Translations under genes and position numbers: made by a program | Assembly: GCA_009599575.1 (NCBI GenBank) | Contig: VWND01000078.1 | Span: 1-64,000 of the forward strand | DNA from: Blumeriella jaapii | Taxonomy: Eukaryota; Ascomycota; Leotiomycetes; Helotiales; Drepanopezizaceae | Direction of reading: 5' to 3' | DNA length: 64,000 nucleotides | In this document: piece after piece, positions 46,594 through 58,187 of the stretch | Layout of the letters: each line of letters starts with the position of its first letter | Position numbering within the stretch: the first letter of the stretch is position 1 | Notes under the pieces: generated by a model | Seen by the model: only the letters and a program-made list of their open reading frames with translations | The model's database searches: none | Told to the model about the DNA's origin: nothing

Positions 46594-47961
46594 CAGTACG
46601 TAGACATATGAAGTTGCGCGTCGGCCCCCGACCGCGACTTTTCGCGTTTACAACAAAACACACCTCTTTTTCGCAATTACACTATTATGCCACGAACAGC
46701 CGAAACGTTTCGCCAGCCCTTTGAGCACTTTTCTTAAGGGGCTAGAAATCGTATTATTGGCGCTAGAAAGTATGGGGTTTCTTATACCTGGCTTGCGGAG
46801 TCGGAAAAGTGCAGCTTATCCACCGCGCGTTACACGGTCAAAAACGCGTTTTTATAACCCGACGGTAAATCACAACTTCGAGGACGCCCGCCTTTTCTTA
46901 TTACGGAACGCGATGGGAGGGCTATTTTCAAAGCAATTGCCCGTACGCCAAAGATTACAGCGGCTTAATTACGCTCTTTTACCGTTCCGTACGTTTCGAA
47001 GAAAACGATATATCGATTTTTAAAGAAATCTGGTATATAAAAATGGCGCTGTCGAAAACGACCTGTTTTGACCGACGAACGCGCTGCCGCGCGATTGCAA
47101 TGGGCACTTTTTTACGATAATAAACCATTTTTTTATTGGCGTCGCTGGCGCTGGTTTGACGAATATTCAATTAAACGTGGAAAAAGAGATCGTTAGGAGT
47201 TTGTTTATCGAGCGAAAAGTTAATATTTTTATCGATTTATATTTTTTATTACTAACGCAATTTAATAGCTAAAGGCTTATAACCTTGGGCAGTTCAAGGA
47301 GAGCTTATTAAAGGTCGATCGATTATGTTTTGGGTTGCATTCGGCTGGGGAATTCGAACAGATTTGGTCGTAATACGCGGAGATCTAAATGCGATTCGTA
47401 GAGGCGTTACAGCCGCTAAATATCTCGAAGTTTTCGAAGAACACTTTTCTACGATTTTTTACGACGATAGTATTTTTATGCAAGATAACGCTCCGATTTA
47501 TAAAGCGCGTTTTATTTAGGAATGGTTTCGTGATATGGATATTGAATTGATAAATTGGCCGCTTTATTCGCCGGATTTTAATCCGATTGAAAATTTGTGG
47601 AAAATGCTAAAAGCTAAGATAATTAAGCTTAAACTTGAATTAATCGCTATAAAAGATAACGATATAATTCAGCGTTTATTAATCAGTATTGCATAAAGGG
47701 CGTGGGAGCTTTTGGAAGACCAGTTATTGAATAAACTGGCGGAAGGGATGCAAAAGCGGGTAAACGCTATTAAGGCTGCAAATGGATGGTATACCAAATA
47801 CTGATTGAAATCGAATATTCTTTCGATTTTCAGCTTTCATTTAAGCTATTTGTATTTAAAATCGATTAATTATTGGTGGAGTTATGAAGTTGTAAAGGTA
47901 GTAGAATTTTGTTGGGGTACGGACTATTTACTGACGCGCAACTTCATGTGTCTACCCACTG
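46594..47961 (+). mobile_element. Tc1/mariner DNA transposon, 1368 bp
   Basis: The TIRs of about 29 bp begin CAGTACGTAGACATATGAAG on the left and, reversed, CAGTGGGTAGACACATGAAG on the right. TA duplications lie at 46592-46593 and 47962-47963. It contains one transposase pseudogene. Its base composition is clearly richer in G and C than the surroundings and it has few changes, so it is a comparatively recent insertion into the satellite of S1. Confidence 0.95.
46687..47804 (+). pseudogene. Tc1/mariner transposase (DD34E), inactivated
   Basis: The frame starts MPRTAETFRQPF at 46687. The N-terminal DNA-binding half reads ARKYGVSYTWLAESEKCSLS and later RGRPPFLITERDGRAIFKAI, then VPYVSKKTIYRFLKKSGI and KRPVLTDERAAARLQWALFY, as in Tc1-type helix-turn-helix modules. 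The DDE core has Asp at 47158-47160 (WFDEYS), Asp at 47484-47486 (MQDNAPIYKA) and Glu at 47589-47591 (SPDFNPIENLWKML), with 34 residues between the last two. The protein ends NAIKAANGWYTKY before TGA at 47802. About nine stops, nearly all TAA or TAG where Gln is expected, plus one frameshift around 47250-47320, kill it. The total of about 370 codons is normal for the family. Confidence 0.93.
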
Positions 47962-48451
47962 TACTATTATTTCGCCGCCATATCTTTACTATCGCTATCA
48001 TCAACACTACTATTAACACCATTACCAACACCACCATTATTAACATTATTACCACTTCGCCGCCACTATTTCACTGTCGCTACTATCAATATTACCATTA
48101 ACACCACTATTAATACTATTACTAACACCACTACTAACACTATCACCACCATTTCGTCGCTATTATCACTACCACCACCTCGTCGCTATCATCACTACCA
48201 TTACCATTACTATTATTACTATCTCGTCGCCGCCACCTCGTCGCCGCCACCTCGTCGCCATTACTAACACTATTATTAACACTATTACTAACACTACTAT
48301 TAATACTACTACCATCTCGCCGCCATATCCTTATTGTCGCTACCATCAACACTATTATCAACACCATTACTAACATTATTACTAACACCATCATTACCAT
48401 TTTGTCGCTACCATTTTGTCGCTACTATTATCACCACCATTACCAACACTA
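47962..48451 (+). repeat. S1 satellite, third segment
   Basis: Triplets such as actattaacaccattacc and cgccgccatatc units. S2 follows at TA (48450-48451). Confidence 0.8.
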
Positions 48452-49865
48452 CTTAGGGGCGCCTGTGGGTGGGATTATAACCGATTTAACACCGAGTCAA
48501 ATCCGAGTTAACATTTGGCGTAAAATTAACTCCGAGTATAATCAGAGTTAACACGCGATTAAATGAAAATTAATTTTAGTGTTATTAAAGATTAATAAAT
48601 AGAATAGGTTGTGTATTAATTTAAAGCTTCGAGAAAAATACAAATTTTATACGAATTTATTGTAATTTTATTATTACCTTTTATTTACGCTTTTATTAAT
48701 ACCACTTCGCTGCTAATACCACTTCGCTGCCACCACCTCGTCGCCACCACTACCACTACCACTACCATTACTACCACCACCATCACCATCACCACCACTA
48801 TTACTACTATCTCGCTGCCACCACCTCGCTGCTACCCACCTCGCTGCCACCATCTCGCTGCCACCACCTCGCTGCCATCATCTCGCTGCCACCACTTCGC
48901 TGCTATCACTTCGCTGCCACCACTTCGCTGCCACCACTTCGTCGCCATCACCACCACCACCACTACTATCACTACCACCACTACCACCACCACTACTACT
49001 ACTACTACCATCTCGCTGCTATCACCTCGCTGCCACCACTTCGCTGCCACCACCTCGTCGCCACTACCACTACCTACCACCACCACTATTACTACCACTA
49101 CCACCATCACCATCATCACTACTACCATCATTTCGCTGCCACCATCTCGCTGCCACCACCTCGCTGCCACCACTTCGCTGCCATCACTTCGCTGCCACTA
49201 CTTCGCTGCCACCATCTCGCTGCCACCACCTCGCTGCCACCACTTCGCTGCCATCACTTCGCTGCCACTACTTCGCTGCCACCATCTCGCTGCCACCACC
49301 TCGCTGCCACCACTTCGCTGCCACCACCTCGCTGCCACCATCTCGCTGCCACCACTTCGTCGCCACCATCACCATCACCATCACTATCATTACCACTACT
49401 ACTACCACCACCACCACCACTACTACCACCATTTCGCTGCCACCACCTCGCTGCCACCATCTCGTCGCTACTACTACCATCACGACTACTATTACTACCA
49501 TTACCATTATTATTACTACTATCACTTGGTCGCTACTACTATTACCACTATTATCATCACTACTACCACTACTATTATTTCTATCATCACTACTACTATT
49601 ACTACTATTATTATTATTTTGCTGCCACCACCTCGCTGCCACCATCTCGTCGCCACCATCTCGTCGCCACCACCACCACTATTATTACTACTACCACTAC
49701 TACCACTACTATTATTACTACTACTATCATCATTATTATTATTATCACTACTATTACTATTACTATTATCATTTTGCTACTATCACTTCGCTGCTACCAT
49801 TTCGATGCTATCATTTCGTCGCTATCACCACTACCACCACTATTATTATCATTACTATTACTTCG

Positions 49866-49985
49866 CTGCTATTATTATTATTTCGCTAATATTATTTTGC
49901 TAGAAAAAACAACGAAAAGTCGAACAGCCGAATAGCCGAATAGCCGAACAGCCGAATAAGCTGAATAATTACAATGGTGGCAGGA
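49866..49985 (+). repeat. central module of S2
   Basis: ttattttgctagaaaaaac, then 8-bp units (gccgaata, gccgaaca; about 49927-49958), then aataattacaatggtggcag. It marks the change in satellite orientation. Confidence 0.85.
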
Positions 49986-50569
49986 AAGTGGTGGTGATAA
50001 TAGTAATGGTGGTAGTAGTGGTGATAGCGATAAGGTGGTGGCAGCGAGGTGGTGGCAGCGAGATGGTAGCAGCAAAATGACAATAGTAATAATAATAGTG
50101 GTAATGATGGTGGTAATGATGGTAGTAGTGGTAGTAGTGATAGTAGTGATAATGGTGGTAATAATGGTAGTGATAATGGTAGCGACGAGGTGGTGGCAGC
50201 GAAGTGGTAGCAGCGAAGTGGTGGCAGCGAGGTGATGGTGGTAATAATGGTAGCGACGAGATGGTGGTAGTAATGGTAGTGGTGGTGGTGGTAATGGTAG
50301 TGATGGTGGTGGTGGTGGTGGTAGTAGTGGTGGCGACGAGGTGGTGGCAGCGAGGTGGTGGCAGCGAGGTGATGGCAGCGAAGTGGTGGCAGCGAGGTGG
50401 TGGCAGCGAGGTGGTGGCAGCGAGGTGGTGGCAGCGAGGTGGTGGCAGCGAAAATATTATTAAATGTAGTATTAAATAAACGTAGTTTAAAATAAGATTT
50501 TTAATTTAAATTCGAAAGGTTTGGTATATATTAAATATCGATTTAATTTAGTTGTATAAATTTGTTTCG

Positions 50570-50916
50570 GTGTTTACACCGAGTATAATCGGTATTAATA
50601 CCGATTATAATCGGTAATACCGATTATATTCGGTGTTAAATCGTTATATCGATGTAAGAGTAAACCGCGCCACTTCGGTATTGACACCGATTAGCAACCG
50701 ATTATACCCGGTTTTAAAACCGATTATATACCGATTATAACCGAATTAAAACCGGTTATAATCGGTATATAATCGATTATAATCGGTGTATAATCGGTTT
50801 TGAAATCGATTATAATCGGTGTATACCCGGTTTTAAAAACCGATTATAATCGGTGTATACCCGGTTTTGCAACCGGGTATAATCGGTTGTGATCCGACCC
50901 TAGATAAGCCGTACGG
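50570..50916 (+). repeat. right arm of S2 with palindromic repeats
   Basis: More than ten CCGATTATAATCGG-type palindromes and ccggttttaaaaccg-type ones, with the same gtaaaccgcgccacttcggt block (about 50661-50680) as in S3. Confidence 0.8.
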
Positions 50917-51830
50917 TACTACCACCACCACCACTACCTCGTCGCCGCTACTATCTTACTAAATATTATCGCTACTATTATCAACACTACTATTAATATT
51001 ACTATTAATATTATTACTATTAATATTATTATCACTACTACCATTACCACTTCGCCGCCACCACCTTGTTGCTACCACCTCGCTATTGCTATTATTACTA
51101 ATACTATTATTAATATTATTATTATTATTTCCACTTCGCCGCCACCACCTTACTACCGCTACTATTATCAATACTATTATTAATATCACTATTAATATTA
51201 TTACCACCAATTTTATTATCACTACCACCACTACCATTTCGCCGTCATCATTTTATCGCTACCATCTCGCTGTTGCTATTATTACTAATATTACTATCAA
51301 AACTATTATTATTATTTTCACTTCGCCGCCACTATCTTACTATCGCCACTATTATTAATACTATTATTAATATTATTATTAACATTATTACTACTAATAT
51401 TATTATTATTATTATTACCACCCATTATTTCGCCGTTATCATTTTGTCGCTACCATTTCGCTGTTGCCATTATTACCAACATTATTATTAATATTATTAT
51501 TATTATTTTCATTTCGCCGCCATTATTTCGCTGTCGCTACTATTATTAACACTATTATCAACACTATTAACACTATTATTACCAATATTATTATTACTAT
51601 TACTACCATTTCGCCGCCATTATTTTATCGCTATCTTATTACTTCGCTGTCGCAATTATTATTAATATTATTATTAATATTATTATTACTATTTTCATCT
51701 CGCCGCTACCATTTCGCTATCGCTATTATGATTAATATTACTATCAAAACCATTAATAATATTATTATTAATATTACCACCACCATTTCGCCGCCACCAT
51801 CTTGCCGCTATTATTACGCTATCGCCATTA
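50917..51830 (+). repeat. S1 satellite, fourth segment
   Basis: A higher-order repeat of about 180-200 bp: ttcgccgccaccacc..., attattaatattatt..., atttcgctgtcgct... recurs near 51050, 51135, 51235, 51325, 51510, 51610 and 51690. It is more A/T-rich than the satellites of S2-S5, either because it is RIP-altered or because it is another satellite type. S4 follows at TA (51829-51830). Confidence 0.75.
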
Positions 51831-52190
51831 CCGTACGGCTTATCTAGGGTCGGATCACAACCGATTATACCCGGTTGCAAAACGGGGTATACACCGATTA
51901 TAATCGGTTTTAAAACCGGATATACACCGATTGTAATCGGTTTCAAAACCGATTATACATCGATTATAATCGATTATACACCGATTATAACCGGTTTTAA
52001 TTCGATTATAATCGATTATAATCGGTTTTATAACCGATTATAATCGGTGTATAATCGGTTTTAAAACCGAGTATAATCGGTTGCTAATCGGTGTTAACAC
52101 CGAAGTGGCGCGGTTTACTTTTACATCGATGTGACGATTTAACACCGAGTATAATCGGTAGTACCGATTATACTCGGTGTTAACACCGAA
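51831..52190 (-). repeat. right arm of S4 with palindromic repeats
   Basis: Same palindrome family and same order as S2 and S3: ccgtacggcttatctagggt at the end, then accgattataatcggt copies, then the cgaagtggcgcggtttac block (about 52099-52116). Confidence 0.8.
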
Positions 52191-52924
52191 ACAAATCTAT
52201 ACAACTAAATTAACTCGATATTTAATATATACTAAACTTTTCGAATTTAAATTAAAAATTTTATATTAAACCACGTTTATTTAATACTATACTGAATAAT
52301 ATTTTCGCTAATACTACCTCGCTGCCATCACTTCGCTGCCATCACCTCGCTGCCACCACTTCGCTGCCACCACCTCGCTGCCACCATTTCGCTGCCACTA
52401 TTTCGCTGCCACCACCTCGCTGCTATCACCTCGCTGCCACCATTTCGCTGCTACCACTTCGCTGCCACCATTTCGCTGCTATCACCTCGCTGCTACCACC
52501 TCGTCGCCACCACTATCATTACTATTACCACCATTACCACTACTACCATCACCACCACTATTATCACCACTACCACCACCATCTCGCTGCCACCACCTCG
52601 CTGCCACCACCTCGCTGCCACCACCTCGCTGCCATCACCCTCGCTGCCACCATTATCACCACCACCATCACCACTATCACTACTACTACCACCACTACCA
52701 TCATTACCATTATTACCACCACTACCATTATTACCATCATTATCACTATTACCACCATTACCATTATTACCACTACTACCACCACTACCATCACTACCAC
52801 CATTACTACCACTACCACCACTACCACCACTATCATCATCACCACTATTATTATTATTACCACCATTATTTCGCTGCCACCACCTCGCTGCCACCACCTC
52901 GCTGCTATCACCTCGCTGCTACCA

Positions 52925-53030
52925 TTGTAATTACCCAGCTTATTCGGCTGTTCGGCTATTCGGCTGTTCGGCTGTTCGGCTTTTCGTTATTTTTCTAGCA
53001 AAATAGTATTAGCGAAATAATAATAATAAT
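52925..53030 (-). repeat. central module of S4
   Basis: Reverse complement of the S3 module: ttgtaattacccagcttatt, 8-bp units (ggctgttc, ggctattc; 52950-52982), then ctagcaaaatagtattagcg. Confidence 0.85.
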
Positions 53031-53835
53031 AGTAGTGATAGTGGTGATAATAGTGGTGGTGGTAGTGGTGGTAGTGGTGGTAGTGGTAGTAGTGGTGGTA
53101 ATGGTGGTAATGGTGGTAGTGGTGGTAGTGATAGTAGTGGTGGTAGTAGTAGTGGTAGTAGTGGTGGTGGTGGTGGTGGTGATGATGGTGGCAGCGAGGT
53201 GGTGGCAGCGAGGTGGTGGCAGCGAGGTGGTGGCAGCGAAGTGGTGGCAGCGAAGTGGTGGCAGCGAGGTGGTGGTGGTAGTGGTGGTAGTGGTGGTGGT
53301 AATAGTAATAGTGGTGGTGGCGACGAGGTGGTGGCAGCGAAGTGATGGCAGCGAAGTGGTGGCAGCGAGGTGGTGGCAGCGAGGTGGTGGTGGTAGTGGT
53401 GATAATAGTGGTGGTGGTGGTAGTGGTGGTAGTGATGGTAATAGTAATGGTGGTGGTGGCGACGAGGTGGTGGCAGCGAGGTGATGGCAGCGAGGTGATA
53501 GATAGTAATAATAGTGGTGGTGATGGTGGTAATGGTGGTAATGGTGGTAGTGGTGGTGGTATTGGTGGTGGCGACGAGGTGGTGGCAGCGAGGTGGTGTT
53601 AATAAAAGCGTTGATAAAAGGTAATAACAAATTCGTATAAGATTTGTATTTTTCTCGAAGCTTTAAATTATTACACAACCTATCGTATTTATTAATTTTT
53701 AATAATACTAAAATTAATTTTTATTTAATCGCGTGTTAACTCTGATTATACTCGGAGTTAATTTTTTATTAAGTGTTAACTCGGATTTGACTCGGTGTCA
53801 AATCGGTTGTAATCCCACCCAAAGGCGCCCCTAAG

Positions 53836-53920
53836 TATTACTAATATTATTATTAAAATTATTATTACCATTTCTATTTTTCCGCTACCATCTCGCTGTC
53901 GCTACTATTTCCTTTTCCAT
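53836..53920 (+). repeat. S1 satellite, last visible segment
   Basis: Short continuation of the S1 triplet satellite after S4. It fades out into unrelated AT-rich sequence at about 53920 with no right arm, which suggests a deletion or rearrangement junction. Confidence 0.6.
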
Positions 53921-53987
53921 TTTTATTCGTCGATATCGAATTCTCGATTAAATAAATTAATAAAATTTATCGAAAAAATTATTTTGC

Positions 53988-54350
53988 GTAAAATCTCCGT
54001 ATATAAAAAAGCTGTTTTTTGATTTTTTTGTATAAAAACTGCTTTTTGCGTAAAAACTTCGTATATAAAAACTGCTTTTTGCGCGGGATTTCCGTATATA
54101 AAAACTGCTTTATACGCGGAAACTGCTTTTTTGCGCGAAAACTGCTTTTAGCGCGAAAACTGCTTTTTACGCGGGACTTTTATATATAAAAACTGCTTTT
54201 TGCGCGGGACTTCCGTATATAAAAACTGCTTTTTTGCGCGGAAATTGCTTTTTTGCGCGGAGATTGCTTTTTGCGCGGAGACTGCTTTTTGCGCGAAGAT
54301 TGCTTTTTGCGCGGGGACTGCTTTTTGCGCGGAGACTGCTTTTTAAAACC
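53988..54350. repeat. minisatellite with core ctgctttttgcgcgg
   Basis: About 15 imperfect copies of a core aaactgctttttgcgcgg. The first units include a ttccgtatata insert (about 33 bp per unit); the last ones are bare 17-19 bp units. Strand asymmetry is visible (T runs on plus). No gene. Confidence 0.85.
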
Positions 54351-57039
54351 TCGCGTATGCGACTACGCTAAGCTTTTTTAAATATAAAAAGCAATTCGCA
54401 TAATATTTTATTTGTACACCGGTATGCATTTTTTTTGTATATCGTTTCAACACCTGTATTTTTTCAAATTTTTTATAATATTATTTTACAACCGATGCAA
54501 TACGATATTTATTCGTCGCCGGCATTGGCTGTTATATTATAAGTATTCCGGAACCTTTTGATACAAATAAAATGCTTTTTTCAGCCCCGCCTTTTACAAA
54601 ACCTTATAAATTAATAATAGCAACGCAGATAGCAATCAGTTCGCTCGCTGCTTCCGTTTATATTATACGCCTAAATTTAATTTTCGTATATATTCGGATC
54701 CCGATACTAACGAGAATAAATTATTAAACATATTTTTTTATCTTAATTAATATATTTATATATTACGTCTATTATATTTCCTGCTATTTATTATTATCAG
54801 CGCGCTATTTAACATATCTAATTTTAATTATTAATCTAGCCAATTTAATCAATCCACTATTATTATGCTATTTTAGCTTTTTAAAAAGCGCAAAAAAGTT
54901 TTTCGCGAAAATACATTCGATAAATCAGAAATTTCCGATGAAATTATAAAAGATTTTTAAATTTATATACGAAAAACGGGATAAATTAAAACGAACGGAT
55001 ATTAACAATCGCAAGCGGAATATGAAAATTTTCGATAGCGATAATAAAAATAATACAAATGGCTTAATATATAATAGCTTTATTCGAGCTAAAAATGCAA
55101 AAGTATATTCGCATTACGATTTTAATATTATTATTATATATTATTTAATAATTAACGATAGCTTTATTAAAAAACTTATTTTCAGCCTGCGACGAAAGCG
55201 AAATCTGTTAAAAAGGCTGTTAATAATTTTTTTACCGACTATAAGGCAAAAGCAATAGTAATATTTAATCAGCGTCGAGAATAACCGGCTCGTAAGCATT
55301 TTCGAAAGCAACCGGCTCGCAAATATTTTCGAAAGCAATCGGCTCGCAGGCATTTTCGAAAGCAACCGGCTCGCAAGCAAACCTACGTGCTTTTTAATCA
55401 CAGTTCTTTTTATTTTAGTCGCAATCCAATTTATTTTTTCGGTCGCAATTCAATTTTTTAAAGCGGCTTTTTATATATATTACATTTGTTGCTTTTATTT
55501 TTATTTTTACTGCCACTGTTATTGCTATTGCCCCGAAGCAGACGCAAGCCAAAGTTAAAAGTAGAAAAAGGCTTTTCCAAACATTTATAACCCTTCCATC
55601 TGACGAAAACGAGAATAATAAACAAAAAGTTAAAAAGCGAAAGCGCAAATCCAATATTTTTTAATACCTAAAAGCCTCCGAATCCAAGAAAATACAGCAA
55701 AAAGCAGCTAGAAAAGTATTTATCGAATATATTAAAACCGAAAATAAAATTATAGCTGAATTAAAGCTTTGAAACCGCCGGATTTATATAACAAAGCTCG
55801 ATCGAAACAAATGTTATATATCGGTACAAAAAGTTTTTCCGGGCCTATCGAATATTAATGTTATATTAAAAAATTGCGTTTATAAATCGAACTTCGATTT
55901 TTAAAAATTAAAAAAGTTTAATTTTTCGCAAAAAAATATATTTTTATCAAAAGTTTGTTTAAAAACAATCGTTATAATAAAGCTTTAACGCAAAGCACGG
56001 ATTACGGATTTTTAAAAAATACGATTAATTCGCGATTTTAGGTATATTAAATCGAATTATTATTTTTTGTTTTGTTTTTTTTCTTCGGCGATCGATATTG
56101 CTAATATATCCGAACTAAAATTCAATTTTTTGCGTTATAAATTTACCTGTTCTTTTGTATATTAAAAATACTAAATATAATTTATTCAGACCTTTAAATT
56201 CCGTTGTTTATATTATAATCCACGAGCGTTTTTACTCGCATTTATAACAAAATCAAAAACGATAATCTTTCGAAATTTATTCGTTATTATTAGCTAGCCG
56301 CATTTGATAGCTTTTACAAATTGGTTGTTTTTAATATTCTATCAATCAAAACGACTTTCCAATTAACGCAGTTTCCATTTTATTAAAGCGCCAGACCCGC
56401 GAGATTATCGATCTTAATCAAAACCAAGATATAACCGTAAATAAAAATTTTTTCGCAAGTACTAACGGAAACACTTAACAGTCTAAGATTAATAAAAAAA
56501 ATAATAGGCTTAATAATAATAAAATAAATTAAAATAAGAAATAATGCTTAATTATTAAATTTCGGGCGATTAATATTAATACTAATGTTTTAAAAATATA
56601 TAATATCCATTTGATTTTGACGTCCGAAAAAGCAGACGGAAATAATAGCATATAAAAAAAAAATATATATATTATTTATACCGGTAACGAATTTTGTTCG
56701 CTTTATGCCCGTGTTCCGCGTTTTATCGCGGCGGAACGCGGGTTTACATAAATAATATACGCCTACCTTTATTTTTTTATTTTTTTATGCGTTTGCATTT
56801 TGCATTTTTTTACTAATAATATCCATTTTTTTTGCTACATATACCTATTATTACTGCGGTAGTAATATACCAGTCGTTATAATAATACGACGTTTTAATA
56901 CAACGCGACTATTTATCTAGTAATAATCGATTAACGAATCCTTTTTTTTATTATCCTCGTTTTTATTTTTATTTTTTGCAATATCTACAGCTTCTTCCGA
57001 TTCCGACCACAGCGACGATTATATTTATAACGACTACGA
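54351..57039. other. AT-rich stretch with degenerate coding remnants
   Basis: No intact gene. A plus frame is open at 55022-55258 (MKIFDSDNKNNTNGLIYNSF, then RRKRNLLKRLL) and leads into a 27-bp tandem repeat. Further plus-frame patches occur to 56600 but I recognise no family. A Ser/Asp-rich patch (TASSDSDHSDDYIYNDYD, about 56985-57038) directly precedes the solo LTR and continues after it. It may be the RIP-damaged body of one large element. Confidence 0.4.
55268..55380 (+). repeat. 27-bp tandem repeat, four copies
   Basis: The unit attttcgaaagcaaccggct plus cgcaagc is repeated about four times. On the plus strand it reads ESNRLAxIF (nine residues), so it may be a repeat inside a former protein. 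Confidence 0.75.
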
Positions 57040-57453
57040 TGTAAGGATTGAAAGGCAGGGAAACACTAGTTCAGACAATAGAGCTCAGATAAGGTTGGGT
57101 TGATAGTCAGACTGATCTCTACCTTCTACATCTCTAGTAGAAGGCGTGTATAAGTACAAAAGGAGGGGTGGAGCCCTCGAGAAGAGTATTTCCCAGGAAA
57201 CCAGGCGAGCCCCATTTAGTATACTTCTCCAGCCCCCATCCCGACCTCTTCTCAATCCTTCTCAATATAACTCTAATAACTGGTTCCTTAGCAATCACTC
57301 CCATAAAGTGTTTTACCTAAATGTCATCTCCAGCCCCCACAGTACTATCCGGCCCCCACGGCCTATCCGCAGAGAGTACTATTCGAGGGTTGGTAGGAGG
57401 CAGAGGGTCTTGGCGGATCACCTGACTCATACACGTGATGTTGGTTCCTGACA
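57040..57453 (-). repeat. solo LTR of family C (414 bp)
   Basis: Reverse-strand LTR with ends tgtaagg (left, plus strand) and cctgaca (right), flanked by a perfect 5-bp duplication TACGA (57035-57039 and 57454-57458). No internal region adjoins, so the body was lost by LTR-LTR recombination. It is almost free of RIP and the least mutated retroelement sequence in the window. A 102-codon open frame inside it is a by-product. Confidence 0.93.
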
Positions 57454-58165
57454 TACGATAAACGCATATACAAAAAAGCTGGCAATAAAAACTACGATAA
57501 AACTAAAAATAAAATTAATAATAAAACCGGATGCAAAACTAAATACGATGCTAATAATTAAAATAAAAACATAGCTATTATTAATAACGATTCCGGTATA
57601 TATAATAAAAACGAAAACAATAATATAAATAGCAAAAATAATAGTATAAATAACGAGGATATTAATATAAATAACGAAGATATTGATATAAATAACGAAA
57701 ATATTAATATAAATAATAAAAACAATAATATAAATAATAAAAATAATAATATAAATAGCGAAAATATTAATGTAAATAACGAAAATATTAATATAAATAA
57801 CGAAAATATTAATATAAATAACGAAGATATTAATATAAATAATAAAAACATTAATATAAATAACGAAAATATTAATATAAATAACGAAAATATTAATTTA
57901 AATAACGAAACGTTAGTATAAATAACGAAAACAATAACGTAAATAATAAAAATAATAATATAAATAACGAAAACAATAACGTAAATAACGAAAATAACAA
58001 CGTGGATAACGAAAACGTTAATTTAAATAATAAGAAAAATAGCGACGTTATAAACGGCGAAAACGATAATATAAATAATCGTAATAATATTGTAAATAAT
58101 AAAAAGGAAAATACAAAATTAAAAAGTTTTTACGATAATATAAATATATATTGCGTTTAAAAATA
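57454..58165 (+). pseudogene. Asn-rich degenerate frame with 7-residue repeats
   Basis: The plus frame continues the Ser/Asp-rich patch that precedes the solo LTR (YNDYD, then YDKRIYKKAGNKNYDKTKNK). It runs into tandem repeats reading NNENINI or NNKNNNI. Stops occur at about 57567 and from 57918 on. A low-complexity Asn-rich protein or linker of an old element is likely; function unknown. Confidence 0.4.
57620..57912 (+). repeat. 21-bp tandem repeat
   Basis: The unit aataacgaaaatattaatat plus a is repeated about 14 times with small changes that keep the codon phase on the plus strand. Confidence 0.85.
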
Positions 58166-58187
58166 ATATTAATAATTATAAAATATA

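Larger units (their letters stand above)
48452..50916 (+). mobile_element. S2, satellite-carrying element (2465 bp), inside S1
   Basis: Same architecture and orientation as S3. Left arm 48452-48690, Y-A-Y and 14-bp satellite 48691-49865 (the 14-mer runs near 48820-48940 and 49130-49350 are long), central module about 49866-49985, opposite satellite 49986-50450, AT-rich link, right arm 50570-50916 ending ccgtacgg. TA (48450-48451 and 50917-50918) flanks it, and joining the flanks restores an unbroken triplet satellite of S1. Confidence 0.87.
51831..53835 (-). mobile_element. S4, satellite-carrying element (2005 bp), inside S1
   Basis: Reverse orientation: right arm with palindromes 51831-52190, AT-rich link to 52300, satellite 52300-52924, central module 52925-53030, satellite 53031-53600, left arm 53601-53835 ending gcgcccctaag. 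TA at 51829-51830 and 53836-53837 flanks it. Joining the flanks restores S1 satellite sequence. Confidence 0.87.

Noticed and set aside
46425..46676. Minus-strand frame of 83 codons crossing the junction of S1 and the Tc1/mariner element
   Set aside because: It combines satellite with a transposon end, so it cannot be an old gene; no start context or similarity.
52493..53678. Open frames reading WWQRGGGSEVVAARWW on either strand in S2, S4 and S5
   Set aside because: The 14-residue peptide period is three times the 14-bp satellite unit. It is a by-product of the repeat and not a Trp-rich protein.
57146..57451. 101-codon open frame beginning MYKYKRRGGALEKS
   Set aside because: Lies entirely within the solo LTR on its reverse strand and has no counterpart in the damaged copy at 560-977.
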